64,000 nt of DNA from Maritimibacter sp. REDSEA-S28_B5. Its GTDB lineage: Bacteria; Pseudomonadota; Alphaproteobacteria; Rhodobacterales; Rhodobacteraceae. This document shows, one piece after another, positions 54,447 through 63,999 of the stretch. How positions within the stretch are numbered: the first letter of the stretch is position 1; each line of letters starts with the position of its first letter. The stretch covers positions 62,001-126,000 of the forward strand of contig LUOO01000019.1 of assembly GCA_001626765.1 (NCBI GenBank), written 5' to 3'. Under the pieces are notes generated by a model that was not told where the DNA came from, did no database searches, and was given only the letters and a program-made list of their open reading frames with translations. Both the position numbers and the translations under genes were made by a program.

Positions 54447-55778
54447 ATGGACCAGACGACCGATCCGAAGAAGCTCTTCATCCGCACCTACGGGTGCCAG
54501 ATGAACGTCTATGACAGCGAGCGCATGGCCGAGGCCATGGGGGGCGAGGGCTATGTCGAGGTGTCGAGCCCCGAAGAGGCTGACATGATCCTGCTCAACA
54601 CCTGCCACATCCGGGAAAAGGCTGCCGAAAAGGTCTATTCCGAGCTGGGCCGGTTCAAGGATCTGAAGGACGCAAAGCCCGATCTCAAGATCGGGGTGGC
54701 CGGCTGCGTGGCGCAGGCCGAGGGCGAAGAGATCATGCGGCGTCAGCCGATGGTGGACCTCGTGGTCGGGCCGCAGACCTATCACAGGCTGCCCGAGATG
54801 GTGAGGCGGATCGGCACCGGGGCCAAGGCCGTCGACACCGAGTTCCCGCTCGAAGACAAGTTCGAGGTGCTGAAGAGCCGGCCCAAGGGACGGCGGGCCC
54901 CGGCGGCGTTCCTGACCGTGCAGGAGGGCTGCGACAAGTTCTGCGCCTTCTGCGTCGTGCCCTACACGCGGGGGGCGGAGGTCAGCCGCCCGCCCGAACG
55001 CATCCTGCGCGAGGCGCGGGAACTGGTCGAACGCGGCGTGCGGGAGATCACGCTTCTGGGCCAGAACGTGAATGCCTATCACGGCGAGGATGCCAAGGGC
55101 GCGGGCTGGACGCTGGCGCGGCTCATCTGGGCCTTGAACGACATCGAGGGGCTCGAGCGAATCCGCTTTACCACCTCGCATCCCAACGACATGTCCGACG
55201 ACCTGATCGAGGCGCATGGAGACTGTGCGAAGCTGATGCCCTACCTCCATCTGCCGGTTCAATCGGGGTCCGACAAGATCCTCAAGCGGATGAACCGCAA
55301 GCACACTGCCGAAGACTACCTGCGGCTCGTCGAACGTATCCGCGCGGCGCGGCCCGACATCCTGCTGTCGGGCGATTTCATCGTGGGTTTCCCGGAAGAG
55401 ACCGATCAGGATTTCGAGGACACGCTGGCGCTGATCCGCGCGGTCAACTACGGCGCGGCCTTCAGCTTCAAATACTCGTCGCGTCCCGGCACCCCCGCCG
55501 CCGAGCGCCCGCTGGTGGACGAGGATGTCTCGACCGACCGTCTTTACCGTCTCCAAGCCCTGATCAACGAACAGGCCTCGGACGTGCTCGAGGGCATGGT
55601 GGGCCGCGAAGTCGGGGTGCTGTTCGAGAAACCGGGCCGGATGCCGGGGCAGATGGTGGGGAAATCCGACTATCTCCACGCCGTTCACGTGAGTGGCGAA
55701 GGCATCGTCCCAGGCGACCTGCGCCGGGTGAGAATCACTGCCCGCGCGCCCAACTCGCTGGCCGGCGAACTGGTCTAA
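54447..55778 (+). CDS. miaB: tRNA-2-methylthio-N6-dimethylallyladenosine synthase
   Basis: A radical-SAM methylthiotransferase that modifies A37 of tRNAs reading UNN codons. The 443-residue product has the UPF0004 domain with cluster cysteines in [22 protein letters not shown] and [11 protein letters not shown]. The radical SAM motif is [15 protein letters not shown], and a C-terminal TRAM domain (about 378-440) follows. The start at 54447 (MDQTTDPKK) was chosen over an in-frame TTG at 54432. Normal length and complete. Confidence 0.96.
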   Translation: MDQTTDPKKLFIRTYGCQMNVYDSERMAEAMGGEGYVEVSSPEEADMILLNTCHIREKAAEKVYSELGRFKDLKDAKPDLKIGVAGCVAQAEGEEIMRRQPMVDLVVGPQTYHRLPEMVRRIGTGAKAVDTEFPLEDKFEVLKSRPKGRRAPAAFLTVQEGCDKFCAFCVVPYTRGAEVSRPPERILREARELVERGVREITLLGQNVNAYHGEDAKGAGWTLARLIWALNDIEGLERIRFTTSHPNDMSDDLIEAHGDCAKLMPYLHLPVQSGSDKILKRMNRKHTAEDYLRLVERIRAARPDILLSGDFIVGFPEETDQDFEDTLALIRAVNYGAAFSFKYSSRPGTPAAERPLVDEDVSTDRLYRLQALINEQASDVLEGMVGREVGVLFEKPGRMPGQMVGKSDYLHAVHVSGEGIVPGDLRRVRITARAPNSLAGELV

Positions 55779-55833
55779 CCTGCTCGACCCAGAGAGTTAT
55801 CCGTTGCCAAACGTGCTTTTGTTGCCGCTTTCG

Positions 55834-55855
55834 CGACGTTCCTTGTGGAATGTCG
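55834..55855 (+). terminator. Weak terminator-like hairpin after miaB
   Basis: CGACGTTCC pairs with GGAATGTCG (one G-U pair) around a TTGT loop, 55 bp after the miaB stop. There is no T run, so intrinsic termination would be poor. Confidence 0.33.
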
Positions 55856-55968
55856 TCAGTCTGGCCACAAAATCAGGGTGAGCGCCATTTACACACGGGT
55901 TTTCATCGGTTTAACCTTCTTCCAATAAGTCTGTGCCGTAGCCACGCGGCCATTTTGGGGGATTAGGA

Positions 55969-56556
55969 GTGAAGAACCGGGTCTTTAAGCGGTTCAGGAC
56001 TGTCGCGACTGCGGCTGTGCTGGGCATTGCGGCAGCGGGGGGCATCGCCACCACCGCCTCCGCCCAAAGCCAGGTCACGGTGACCGGTAAGATCAACTGG
56101 GGCCTCTGGGTTGACCCCGATGGCTGTATGCACTGGTGGTCGGACGGCGGTGTCGAGGGCTACATGGTGTCGCGGCGTGACCCCAAGACCGGCCGCCACA
56201 TGTGTCTCGAGAAGAACACCTGCGCCGTGCAGAACTCGGACGTCCTCTTTGCCACGGACAGCTATAACCTGACCCCGCAGGGCCGGGCGTGGTTGCAGCA
56301 GTTCTTTGCCTCGTCCGGTGCCTTTGCCTATGCGGTCTACGGCCATACCGACAGCCGCGCCTCGGACGAATACAACATTCGCCTGTCGCAAAATCGCGCC
56401 AACGCGGTGGCTCAGGTCGCCCGGCAGACCGGTGCCGTCGTGGACCGCGTCGTCGGCTTCGGCGAGCGACGCCCGATCGCGCCCAACGACTCGGCTGGCA
56501 ACATGCAGAAGAATCGCCGCGTCGAAATCGTTTGCTACAGGTATCCGAACCCATGA
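55969..56556 (+). CDS. OmpA-family outer-membrane/periplasmic protein with N-terminal Cys-bounded domain
   Basis: A 195-residue exported protein. A signal peptide (cleaved after about TTASA) is followed by a small N-terminal domain (about 35-82) with PDGC and RRDP...C, then a C-terminal OmpA-like peptidoglycan-binding domain (AVYGHTDSRASDEYNIRLSQ and ERRPIAPNDSAGN, NRRVEIVCYR). It starts with GTG at 55969 after GGATTAGGA. The stop overlaps the following lipoprotein gene by 4 bp. Its N-terminal domain matches that lipoprotein without gaps over 30 positions (see findings). No beta-barrel is present, so it probably anchors the wall non-covalently. Confidence 0.88.
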   Translation: MKNRVFKRFRTVATAAVLGIAAAGGIATTASAQSQVTVTGKINWGLWVDPDGCMHWWSDGGVEGYMVSRRDPKTGRHMCLEKNTCAVQNSDVLFATDSYNLTPQGRAWLQQFFASSGAFAYAVYGHTDSRASDEYNIRLSQNRANAVAQVARQTGAVVDRVVGFGERRPIAPNDSAGNMQKNRRVEIVCYRYPNP

Positions 56557-56885
56557 TGAAGAAGTCTCTTGTTCTGGCCTTGCTCGCGCCCGTGACGCTC
56601 GCGGCCTGCCAATCCACGGCCTATGACGGCGGCGCGCCCAAGCTCATCGCCCGGGCCTATGACAGCTCGTTCGGTGACCCGCAGGGGCCGCGCGACGGTC
56701 TGGCCGCCGTCGCGGTGCTGCCCGATGGCTGCGAAGCCTGGATCGTCGATGACGGTCTCGAAGGTTATGGCGGCGACCGGTCCGACCCGCGTTCGGGCCT
56801 GCCGCGCTGCACCAACGAGATCCCGCGTGGTGCCGTGATCGGCGAATGGCGGACCTCGTCGGACCTCGTTGATATTCTGCCGTAG
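56553..56885 (+). CDS. Small lipoprotein sharing a domain with the preceding OmpA-like protein
   Basis: A 110-residue lipoprotein with lipobox VTLAAC (Cys19). The mature part contains PDGCEAWIVDDGLEGY and DRSDPRSGLPRC, aligning gap-free with residues 50-79 of the OmpA-like protein. The overlapping start (ATGA) shows that the two are co-translated. No known family was recognised. It is probably an outer-membrane lipoprotein that partners the OmpA-like protein. It is followed by a strong terminator, so the two genes form a unit. Confidence 0.8.
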   Translation: MMKKSLVLALLAPVTLAACQSTAYDGGAPKLIARAYDSSFGDPQGPRDGLAAVAVLPDGCEAWIVDDGLEGYGGDRSDPRSGLPRCTNEIPRGAVIGEWRTSSDLVDILP

Positions 56886-56934
56886 GCTGCGGCCATCGCC
56901 GTATAACTGCGGACTCAATGTCGCCTAAAATTGC

Positions 56935-56963
56935 ACCGCGCGCCCCTTGGCGCGCGGTCTTTT
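56935..56963 (+). terminator. Intrinsic terminator after the OmpA-like/lipoprotein pair
   Basis: A perfect 10-bp GC-rich stem (56935-56944 with 56949-56958), a CCTT loop, then CTTTTC. It closes the two-gene unit 50 bp after the lipoprotein stop. Confidence 0.85.
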
Positions 56964-57060
56964 CATGAACATTGCATGAAATTTACGCACTATTTCTTGC
57001 GTGGGAACCGGAACGGGTCCACCATCGTTGGTACAGGCAACCCGTGAAACGGAGATATAC

Positions 57061-58080
57061 TTGGGACTAGATGCGTTAAACCCGCCGAAACCCGAAGACA
57101 TTCACGAAACGCTGCTGGAGTTTCCTGACAACCGATTGTTGATCGACTTGTGCGGGGAATTCGACCGAAACCTCGCCCAGATCGAACACCAGTTGAACGT
57201 GCATATCCTGCGCCGTGGCAATCAGCTTGCCGTGGTCGGGGATGGTGCGGCGCGGGGGCAGGCGGCTGCGGTTCTGCAATCTCTTTATCAACGCTTGGAA
57301 TGCGGCAAACAGATCGAAGCTGGAGACATCGACGGCGAGATCCGCATGGGGATGTATTTCGACGCGCCCGGTGAAGCTGCAAGTCCCGAGGCGCAGCTCG
57401 AGATGTTCAAGGGCGGGCGGGTCGAGATCAAGACCCGGCGCAAGACGGTCGAGCCAAGGACCGAGGCGCAGAAGACCTATGTCAAGAACCTGTTCAAGAA
57501 CGAACTCGCCTTCGGCATCGGTCCGGCGGGCACGGGCAAGACCTATCTCGCCGTGGCGGTGGGCATCAACCTGTTCATCCAGGGGCATGTGGACCGGATC
57601 ATCCTTTCGCGTCCTGCCGTCGAGGCGGGCGAGAAGCTGGGCTATCTGCCCGGCGACATGAAGGACAAGGTCGATCCCTACATGCAGCCGCTCTACGATG
57701 CGCTCAACGACTTCATGCCCGGCAAGCAGGTCGAAAAGCTCATCGCCGAGAAGCGGATCGAGATTGCGCCGCTGGCCTTCATGCGCGGTCGGACGCTGTC
57801 CAACGCTTTCGTCGTGCTCGACGAGGCTCAGAACGCGACCACCATGCAGATGAAGATGTTCCTCACCCGTCTGGGAGAGGGGTCGCGCATGGTGATCACG
57901 GGCGACCGGAGCCAGATCGACCTGCCGCGCGGCGTTCAGTCGGGTCTGCGCGAGGCCGAGAGCCTGCTCAAGGACATCGACAAAATCTCGTTCAACTACT
58001 TCACCTCGAAGGACGTGGTCCGCCATCCGCTGGTCGCCAAGATCATCGAAGCCTACGAGGCGAAGGAAGCACAGGGCTGA
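57061..58080 (+). CDS. PhoH-family ATPase/RNA helicase-like protein
   Basis: A cytoplasmic P-loop protein of the PhoH/YbeZ family, linked to ribosome or RNA metabolism and usually near ybeY. The 339-residue product has an N-terminal KH-like part (LLIDLCGEFDRNLAQIE), Walker A FGIGPAGTGKTYLAV and Walker B VVLDEAQNATTMQMKM, then the ITGDRSQIDLPRG sensor motif. A TTG at 57061 with GGAG about 9 nt upstream is the most likely start; a GTG at 57001 is the alternative. MiaB lies upstream, but no ybeY follows; an LLM oxidoreductase is next. Confidence 0.9.
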   Translation: MGLDALNPPKPEDIHETLLEFPDNRLLIDLCGEFDRNLAQIEHQLNVHILRRGNQLAVVGDGAARGQAAAVLQSLYQRLECGKQIEAGDIDGEIRMGMYFDAPGEAASPEAQLEMFKGGRVEIKTRRKTVEPRTEAQKTYVKNLFKNELAFGIGPAGTGKTYLAVAVGINLFIQGHVDRIILSRPAVEAGEKLGYLPGDMKDKVDPYMQPLYDALNDFMPGKQVEKLIAEKRIEIAPLAFMRGRTLSNAFVVLDEAQNATTMQMKMFLTRLGEGSRMVITGDRSQIDLPRGVQSGLREAESLLKDIDKISFNYFTSKDVVRHPLVAKIIEAYEAKEAQG

Positions 58081-58215
58081 ACCCATCAAGCGGCGTGGGC
58101 AGCCAGTGGCCGCGACGCCGCCCGCGCCTGATTGCACAGGGTCTGCGCGTGCGCAGCCGTAGCACTGGCCTCATCCGGCGATTATCTAGCCCTCAAAGCA
58201 GATAGGAGCACGGAT

Positions 58216-59244
58216 ATGGAAGTCGGCCTTTACACATTTGGCGACATGGGCCGCGACCCGGTGACGGGCAAGGTGGTCAATGCGCAGGAACGTCTTGCGA
58301 ACCTGATTGAAGAGATCGAACTGGCCGATCAGGTCGGGCTCGATATCTTCGGTCTGGGTGAGCATCACCGTCCGAACTACGCGATTTCCAGCCCACCCGT
58401 TGCCTTGGCGGGTGTGGCGCGGTCCACCAAAAGGATCAAGCTGACCTCGGCGGTGAGCGTCCTGTCCTCGGACGATCCGATCCGGGTCTACCAGCAGTAT
58501 TCAACCCTCGACAACATCACCGGGGGTCGCGCCGAACTTATGGTCGGGCGGGGGTCCTTCATCGAGAGCTTTCCGCTCTTCGGCTATGACCTGAACGACT
58601 ACGACGCGTTGTTCGAGGAAAAGCTTCAGATGCTGCTTGCCATCGACGAACGCGAAAAGCTGCGCTGGCAGGGGTCCGAACACACGCAGGCGGTCGAGGG
58701 CCTGGGGGTCTATCCGCGCCCGGTGAACGGTCACCTGCCCATGTGGATCGCGGCGGGCGGGACGCCCGACTCGATGATCCGCGCCGGGGTTCTGGGCTTG
58801 CCTCTGGCGCTCGCGATCATCGGCGGGCAGCCGCGCCGCTTTGCGCCCCTGGCAGACCTCTATCGCCGCGCGGCGGAGCAGGCGGGCAACACGGACAAGG
58901 CGCGGGTGTCGCTGAACGTGCACGGTTTCGTGGCCGAGAACAGCCAGCATGCGGCGGACACGTTCTTTCCGGCGCAGAAGGCGGTCATGGACCAGATCGG
59001 GCGCGAACGGGGCTGGGCGCCGCAGACGCGGGCGCAGTTCGATGCGGGGATCGGGCCCGAGGGCGCGCAGTTCGTCGGCAGCCCGAGCCAGATCGTGGAC
59101 AAGGTGCTGGGCCTGAAAGAGGATCTCGGGTTCGACCGGGTGCTGATCCAGATGGCGATCGGGATCATCGACCACGGCGAGATGATGAAGGCGATCGAGG
59201 TGCTAGGCACCAAGGTTGCGCCCGAGTTGCGCAAGGCCGGGTAA
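58216..59244 (+). CDS. LLM-class flavin-dependent oxidoreductase
   Basis: A 342-residue luciferase-like monooxygenase-fold enzyme: MEVGLYTFGDMGRDP at the start, DIFGLGEHHRPNYAISSP, ITGGRAELMVGRGSFIESFP and MWIAAGGTPDSMIRAG. These are features of a large proteobacterial subfamily whose substrates are unknown and which may use FMNH2. The start at 58216 was chosen with AGGAG upstream; the open frame to 58132 is unlike the family. Followed by a strong inverted repeat. Confidence 0.9.
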   Translation: MEVGLYTFGDMGRDPVTGKVVNAQERLANLIEEIELADQVGLDIFGLGEHHRPNYAISSPPVALAGVARSTKRIKLTSAVSVLSSDDPIRVYQQYSTLDNITGGRAELMVGRGSFIESFPLFGYDLNDYDALFEEKLQMLLAIDEREKLRWQGSEHTQAVEGLGVYPRPVNGHLPMWIAAGGTPDSMIRAGVLGLPLALAIIGGQPRRFAPLADLYRRAAEQAGNTDKARVSLNVHGFVAENSQHAADTFFPAQKAVMDQIGRERGWAPQTRAQFDAGIGPEGAQFVGSPSQIVDKVLGLKEDLGFDRVLIQMAIGIIDHGEMMKAIEVLGTKVAPELRKAG

Positions 59245-59267
59245 GGCGCGCGGCGGGAAAGCCCGCG

Positions 59268-59294
59268 CCGGGGCGCAAGGACATCGCGCCCCGG
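59268..59294. other. Strong inverted repeat between the LLM gene and the transporter
   Basis: CCGGGGCGC (59268-59276) and GCGCCCCGG (59286-59294) form a perfect 9-bp stem with a 9-nt loop. It is preceded by a second GC-rich stem GCGGG...CCCGC. No T run follows, so classical termination is not indicated. Confidence 0.5.
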
Positions 59295-59313
59295 GCTCGC
59301 CCCGGACCTTACC

Positions 59314-60120
59314 ATGGTGGCCTTCGCGGCCAATTCGCTGCTCAACCGGGCGGCGCTGGCCGAGGGGGTGATCGACCCCGGCAGTTTCGCGGCGATCCGG
59401 GTGGTGTCGGGTGCGGCGGTGCTTGTGGCACTTCTGGGCCTTCGGGTTCGGCGCATCCCAAAGCTCGTGCGCCCCGATGTCCTCGCGGCGCTGGCGCTCG
59501 CCGCCTATCTCACCGGGTTTTCCTTTGCCTATGTAGCGCTCGGCGCGGGGCCGGGGGCGCTGGTGCTCTTCGGCGGCGTGCAGGCGACGATGTTCGGCGG
59601 GGCCGTGCTAGGCGGAGAACGACCGCCGGTCCTGCGCTGGCTGGGGATGGCGGTTTCCTTTGGGGGCCTTGTCCTGCTGGTGGGTCCGGGTGGCGGTGCG
59701 GCGGGGCCTCTGGCCTATGCGCTCATGGCGCTGGCGGCGCTGGGCTGGGGGATTTACTCGCTCATTGGCCGTCGCGCGGTCGATCCGCTGGCCGCAACGG
59801 CGTGGAATTTCGTCTACGCGGTGCCGGTCGTGGTCGCGGTCGCGCTGGTCGCGGGCGGCGCGGCGGCGACGACGCCGGGTGTCCTGCTCGCGGTTCTGTC
59901 AGGGGCGGTCACCTCGGGGCTGGGCTATGCGCTTTGGTATGCGCTCCTGCCCCGGCTCGGGGCGACGCGGGCGGCAGTGGCGCAGCTGTCGGTCCCGGTC
60001 ATCGCGCTTCTGGCCGGTGTCGCGCTGCTGGGCGAGGCGGTGAGCGGCACGGCGGTCATCGCGAGCGCCCTGATCCTCGGGGGCATCGCGCTCGGCCTCG
60101 CGCCGATCAAGCGGACGTGA
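59314..60120 (+). CDS. EamA/DMT-family transporter, possibly shortened at the N-terminus
   Basis: A 268-residue polytopic protein with two EamA halves (about 9 hydrophobic segments). Landmarks are MVAFAANSLLNRAALAEG, PGALVLFGGVQATMFGG and LSGAVTSGLGYALWYALLP with GATRAAVAQLSVPVIALLAG. These exporters usually have ten helices and an extra dozen residues before MVAFAANS. The in-frame residues Leu-Thr just before the ATG look like the end of a lost first-helix segment, while what precedes is non-membrane, GC-rich repeat sequence. Substrate unknown (drug/metabolite or amino acid). Confidence 0.85.
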   Translation: MVAFAANSLLNRAALAEGVIDPGSFAAIRVVSGAAVLVALLGLRVRRIPKLVRPDVLAALALAAYLTGFSFAYVALGAGPGALVLFGGVQATMFGGAVLGGERPPVLRWLGMAVSFGGLVLLVGPGGGAAGPLAYALMALAALGWGIYSLIGRRAVDPLAATAWNFVYAVPVVVAVALVAGGAAATTPGVLLAVLSGAVTSGLGYALWYALLPRLGATRAAVAQLSVPVIALLAGVALLGEAVSGTAVIASALILGGIALGLAPIKRT

Positions 60121-60184
60121 AGACAGATGTGAACCAATAAGCGGACATGGCCGTTACACTCCCATAACGAACAGGGAGAACTTC

Positions 60185-60988
60185 ATGACACAGACACTGA
60201 AACCGACCCGGCGCATGTTCCTTGCCTCGGCGGCTGCCGCTGGCGGCGTCGTGACCATCCTGCCGTCGCTCGCCTCCGCGGCCGCGCACGGCATGGCCGA
60301 CAGCTTCGACACCGATGCGGGCACGATCACCGTGCATCCGGTGGCCCATGCCTCCTTCGTGCTCGAGACGCCTGTGGGCGTGATCTATGTCGACCCGGTG
60401 GGCGATGCGGCGATGTATGCGGACCTGCCCGCGCCGAACCTGATCCTCGTCACCCACGAACACGGCGACCACTACAACGCCGAGACGCTGGCCGCGCTTA
60501 TGGGCGAGGGCGTGGGTCTGCTTACCAACCCCGCCGTGAAAGGGATGCTGCCCGAGGAGCTGGGGCAGGGGTCCATGGAACTGGCCAATGGCGATTCCAC
60601 GGAATGGGAAGGCATCGGGATCGAAGCCATCCCGGCGCACAACACCACGGAAGAGCGGATGAACTTCCACCCGCCGGGGCGTGACAACGGCTATGTGCTG
60701 ACCATCGACGGGTTCCGTATCTATATCTCGGGCGACACCGAGCCGACGCCGGAGATGCTGGCGCTCACCGACATCGACCTGTGTTTCCTGTGCATGAACT
60801 TGCCCTTCACGATGACGGCGGAACAGGCGGCCGAGGCCGTGGCGACCTTCAAGCCCGCGGCGGTCTATCCCTACCACTACCGCGGTCAGGACGGTGGCAC
60901 GCAGGACCCGGAGAAGTTCGCGGAGCTTGTGGGCGACAACGCCGAGGTCAAGATGGGCGAATGGTATCAGCCCGGCGAGTTGGGCTGA
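60185..60988 (+). CDS. Tat-exported metallo-beta-lactamase-fold hydrolase
   Basis: A 267-residue protein with a twin-arginine signal ([14 protein letters not shown]) directing folded export to the periplasm. The MBL domain of the UlaG-like type begins about residue 47 ([27 protein letters not shown]). It has the metal motif THEHGDHYN and [10 protein letters not shown] and a C-terminal His (YPYHYRGQ). The substrate is unknown; such proteins are often lactonase-like. Located 64 bp after the transporter and before the ribosomal rplO unit. Confidence 0.88.
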   Translation: MTQTLKPTRRMFLASAAAAGGVVTILPSLASAAAHGMADSFDTDAGTITVHPVAHASFVLETPVGVIYVDPVGDAAMYADLPAPNLILVTHEHGDHYNAETLAALMGEGVGLLTNPAVKGMLPEELGQGSMELANGDSTEWEGIGIEAIPAHNTTEERMNFHPPGRDNGYVLTIDGFRIYISGDTEPTPEMLALTDIDLCFLCMNLPFTMTAEQAAEAVATFKPAAVYPYHYRGQDGGTQDPEKFAELVGDNAEVKMGEWYQPGELG

Positions 60989-61047
60989 CCGCACCTAGCG
61001 TCGGGTCCATCCCGGCGCGGGCCTTCACAAGAGACGCGCGGCCAACC

Positions 61048-61072
61048 AAGCCCCGGCCCCACGCCGGGGCTT
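61048..61072. other. Hairpin upstream of rplO
   Basis: AAGCCCCGGC (61048-61057) pairs perfectly with GCCGGGGCTT (61063-61072), loop CCCAC. It lies 60 bp after the hydrolase stop and immediately abuts the -35 of the rplO promoter. It may end the hydrolase transcript and insulate the ribosomal operon, though there is no T run. Confidence 0.5.
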
Positions 61073-61099
61073 GTCACGTTGGGTATCAGCGTCTATACG
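61071..61099 (+). promoter_or_regulatory. Promoter for rplO-secY-adk
   Basis: TTGTCA (61071-61076), 17-bp spacer and TATACG (61094-61099) make a near-consensus sigma-70 promoter. The leader would be about 90 nt. Ribosomal genes rplO and secY are usually transcribed from far upstream in the spc operon, so a local promoter is notable. Confidence 0.6.
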
Positions 61100-61197
61100 C
61101 CCCCGGTGCAGCGCAGGCTGCGCAGAATCGAAAACCAAAAAACGCCGTGGTTGGCCCGAATACGCTTCGTGGGTCACATCCGGTAAGGAGAAGCGAC

Positions 61198-61662
61198 ATG
61201 AAACTCAATGAACTCCGGGACAACCCCGGCGCCGCCCAAAAGAAAAAGCGCGTTGCGCGTGGTCCGGGCTCGGGCAAGGGTAAAACCGCCGGCCGTGGTA
61301 TCAAGGGTCAGAAATCCCGTTCGGGTGTGGCCATCGGTGGCTACGAAGGTGGTCAGATGCCCCTCTACCAGCGTCTTCCCAAGCGTGGCTTCAACAAGCC
61401 GAACCAGAAGAAGTACGCGGTCATCAACCTCGGCATCCTGCAGAAATTCATCGACGCGAAAAAGTTGACCGGTGACATCACCGAAGACAGTCTCGTCGAA
61501 GCCGGCGTCGTGCGCCGCAAGCTCGACGGTGTGCGCGTGCTCGCCAAGGGCGACTTCACCGCGAAGGCCAACATCACCGTGACCGGTGCCTCGAAGTCGG
61601 CCATCGAAGCCGTCGAAAAGGCCGGTGGCAAGCTGACCACCACGGCGGCTGCGGCAGAGTAA
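61198..61662 (+). CDS. rplO: 50S ribosomal protein L15
   Basis: A 154-residue ribosomal protein: [20 protein letters not shown] then [22 protein letters not shown]-type glycine/basic N-terminus, and [24 protein letters not shown] ribosome site precedes the ATG. It is upstream of secY as in nearly all bacteria, but the usual preceding genes (rpmD, rpsE) are not in the 60 kb upstream. Confidence 0.97.
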   Translation: MKLNELRDNPGAAQKKKRVARGPGSGKGKTAGRGIKGQKSRSGVAIGGYEGGQMPLYQRLPKRGFNKPNQKKYAVINLGILQKFIDAKKLTGDITEDSLVEAGVVRRKLDGVRVLAKGDFTAKANITVTGASKSAIEAVEKAGGKLTTTAAAAE

Positions 61663-61766
61663 CGCTTGTTCGCCGCTCGCGAGCGGCCTACATAAGCGCA
61701 GGTATTCCAATAGCGTCGCCGGAGCCGGGGAACGGTCCGGCGGCGTTTCCACGAACAGGGGGCCAT

Positions 61767-63140
61767 ATGGCATCTGCAGCGGAACAAATGGCCGCGAACC
61801 TCAATTGGGGCACGCTGGGCAAGGCGACCGAACTTCGCCAACGGATTTTCTACACACTTGGCCTGCTGATCATCTACCGGATCGGCACCTATATCCCGGT
61901 TCCGGGGATCGACGCGGGGGCCCTGCGCGATTTCATGGAACAGGCGGCGTCCGGGATCGGCGGCATCCTGTCGATGTTCACCGGCGGTGCGCTCGGGCGG
62001 ATGGGTGTCTTTTCGCTGGGCATCATGCCCTACATCTCGGCCTCGATCATCGTGCAGCTTCTGGCTTCCATGTGGGAGCCCCTGAAGCAGCTCAAGAAAG
62101 AGGGTGAGCAGGGTCGCAAGAAGATCAACCAATACACGCGCTACGGCACGGTGCTCCTGGCAACGGGGCAGGCGTTTGCGCTGGCCAACAGCCTTGTCGC
62201 CGGTGATCTCGTCGCGAACCCCGGTCCGTTCTTCATCGCGAGCGCAGTGGTGACGCTGGTCGGCGGCACCATGTTCCTGATGTGGCTCGGTGAACAGATC
62301 ACCGCGCGCGGCATCGGCAACGGGATCTCGCTGATCATCTTCGTCGGCATCGTCGCGGAAATCCCCGCCGCCGCGGCCCAGTTCCTGAGCCAGGGCCGTG
62401 CCGGTGCGATCAGCCCCGCCGTGATCATCGGTGTGATCGTCATGCTTATCGCAGTGATCGGCTTTGTGGTCTTCATGGAGCGCGCACTGCGCAAGATCCA
62501 CATCCAGTATCCGCGCCGTCAGGTGGGGATGAAGGTCTATGACGGCGGCACCAGCCACCTGCCGATCAAGGTGAACCCGGCAGGCGTCATCCCGGCGATC
62601 TTCGCCTCGGCGCTCCTCCTGCTGCCGACGACGCTGTCGACCTTCCACGCGGGCAACAACGGCCCGGTGATGTCGACGATCCTCGCCTACTTCGGTCCCG
62701 GCCAGCCGGCCTACCTTGCCTTCTTTGCGCTGATGATCGTGTTCTTCACGTTCTTCTACACCAAGGAAGTTGCGTTCAAGGTCGAGGACGTGGCCGACAA
62801 CCTGAAGAACCAGAACGGTTTCGTGCCGGGCATCCGTCCGGGCAAGCGCACAGCGGAATACCTCGAATACGTGCTCAATCGCATCCTTGTGCTGGGCTCG
62901 GCCTATCTCGCGCTCGTGGCGCTGTTGCCCGAGATCCTGCGTGCGGAGCTCGCGATCCCGTTCTACTTCGGGGGCACCTCGGTGCTGATCATCGTGTCGG
63001 TGACGATGGACACCATCACGCAGGTGCAGAGCCATCTGCTCGCCCACCAGTACGAAGGGCTTATTGAGAAATCGCAGCTGCGCGGTAAACGCGGTGGGAC
63101 GACTGCGAAAAAGGGACGGAAGGGACCAGCCAGACGATGA
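61767..63140 (+). CDS. secY: Preprotein translocase subunit SecY
   Basis: The protein-conducting channel of the Sec system. The 457-residue, ten-helix product has family landmarks [20 protein letters not shown], the plug/helix 2 region, [36 protein letters not shown] and [20 protein letters not shown] at the basic C-terminus. The ATG at 61767 is preceded by AACAGGGGG. It overlaps adk by 4 bp (stop TGA in ATGA), as in many alphaproteobacteria. Confidence 0.98.
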   Translation: MASAAEQMAANLNWGTLGKATELRQRIFYTLGLLIIYRIGTYIPVPGIDAGALRDFMEQAASGIGGILSMFTGGALGRMGVFSLGIMPYISASIIVQLLASMWEPLKQLKKEGEQGRKKINQYTRYGTVLLATGQAFALANSLVAGDLVANPGPFFIASAVVTLVGGTMFLMWLGEQITARGIGNGISLIIFVGIVAEIPAAAAQFLSQGRAGAISPAVIIGVIVMLIAVIGFVVFMERALRKIHIQYPRRQVGMKVYDGGTSHLPIKVNPAGVIPAIFASALLLLPTTLSTFHAGNNGPVMSTILAYFGPGQPAYLAFFALMIVFFTFFYTKEVAFKVEDVADNLKNQNGFVPGIRPGKRTAEYLEYVLNRILVLGSAYLALVALLPEILRAELAIPFYFGGTSVLIIVSVTMDTITQVQSHLLAHQYEGLIEKSQLRGKRGGTTAKKGRKGPARR

Positions 63141-63712
63141 ACATCATTCTTCTTGGACCGCCGGGGGCCGGTAAGGGGACACAGGCCGCCAAGCTCGTTG
63201 ACGGGCGGGACATGATCCAGCTTTCCACCGGCGACATGCTGCGTGCCGCGCGGACCTCGGGCACCGAAATGGGCCAGAAGGTCGCTGCGGTGATGGATGC
63301 AGGCGGGCTTGTAACCGACGAGATCGTCATCGGGCTCATCCGCGAAAAGCTCGAGGGCGACAAGAAGGGCGGCTTCATCTTCGACGGTTTCCCCCGCACG
63401 TTGCCGCAGGCCGACGCGCTGGGCGATCTGCTCGCCGAGAAGGGCGAAACGCTGGACGCGGTGATCGAGATGCAGGTGGATGACGAGACGCTGGTGAAGC
63501 GGGTCGTGAACCGGGCCAAGGAAGCCGCCGCCGCCGGTCAGCCTGTGCGCGCCGACGACAACGAGGACTCGATGCGTTTCCGCCTCATGGAATACTACAA
63601 AAAGACCGCGCCGCTCATCGGCTACTACTATGCCAAGGGCGACCTCACCTCGATCGACGGGCTTGCGCCCATTGACGAGGTATCGGCCTCGATCGACAAG
63701 ATTCTGGGCTGA
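63137..63712 (+). CDS. adk: Adenylate kinase, short form
   Basis: Interconverts ATP + AMP and 2 ADP. The 191-residue product has the P-loop [16 protein letters not shown]-binding [10 protein letters not shown] and [13 protein letters not shown], and a short LID region (about 120-140: [19 protein letters not shown]...), i.e. no zinc-type long LID. It ends at the rplO-secY-adk terminator. Start overlapping secY confirms operon membership. Confidence 0.96.
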   Translation: MNIILLGPPGAGKGTQAAKLVDGRDMIQLSTGDMLRAARTSGTEMGQKVAAVMDAGGLVTDEIVIGLIREKLEGDKKGGFIFDGFPRTLPQADALGDLLAEKGETLDAVIEMQVDDETLVKRVVNRAKEAAAAGQPVRADDNEDSMRFRLMEYYKKTAPLIGYYYAKGDLTSIDGLAPIDEVSASIDKILG

Positions 63713-63754
63713 TTGCGGCATGTCCGGGCCCGTTGGTCCGATGGTATGAACGAC

Positions 63755-63783
63755 CCCCGCGAGCAAGAACTCGCGGGGTTTTT
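63755..63783 (+). terminator. Intrinsic terminator after adk
   Basis: A perfect 9-bp stem CCCCGCGAG/CTCGCGGGG with loop CAAGAA, followed by TTTTT (63779-63783). It ends the rplO-secY-adk transcript; rpsM, the usual next gene, is not found before the window end. Confidence 0.92.
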
Positions 63784-63975
63784 CGTCCCTGACCGGGGTA
63801 TTCTGCCGACCCCCTGTCGTGCGAGGCGGAAGCCGCTTGACACCTCCTCCGTCCAAGGGGTTGACGCCGCGCCCTTTCACGCATAACCAGCCCCATCCCG
63901 AAAGGGTTAAGCCGTCGAATCACGCGCAAAGACCGCTTTGCGCCGAGGTTTGGCAGACCACCTCGAATGACTGCG

Positions 63976-63999
63976 GCCCGCAGGGACATCCCGGCGGGC
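63976..63999. other. Nested hairpin at the window edge
   Basis: GCCCGC (63976-63981) pairs with GCGGGC (63994-63999) and inner GGGA/TCCC closes a CA loop. About 190 bp after the adk terminator; it probably lies in the leader or upstream region of the next gene, perhaps a ribosomal gene such as rpsM. No gene is visible from 63713 to 64000. Confidence 0.45.

Noticed and set aside
55905-55930. CtrA site upstream of the OmpA-like gene (TTTAACC)
   Set aside because: Only one half-site; the second half is absent at 7-nt spacing.
63861-63889. Promoter TTGACG-N17-TAACCA after adk
   Set aside because: The -35 is good but the -10 matches at only two positions, and no downstream gene is visible to support it.
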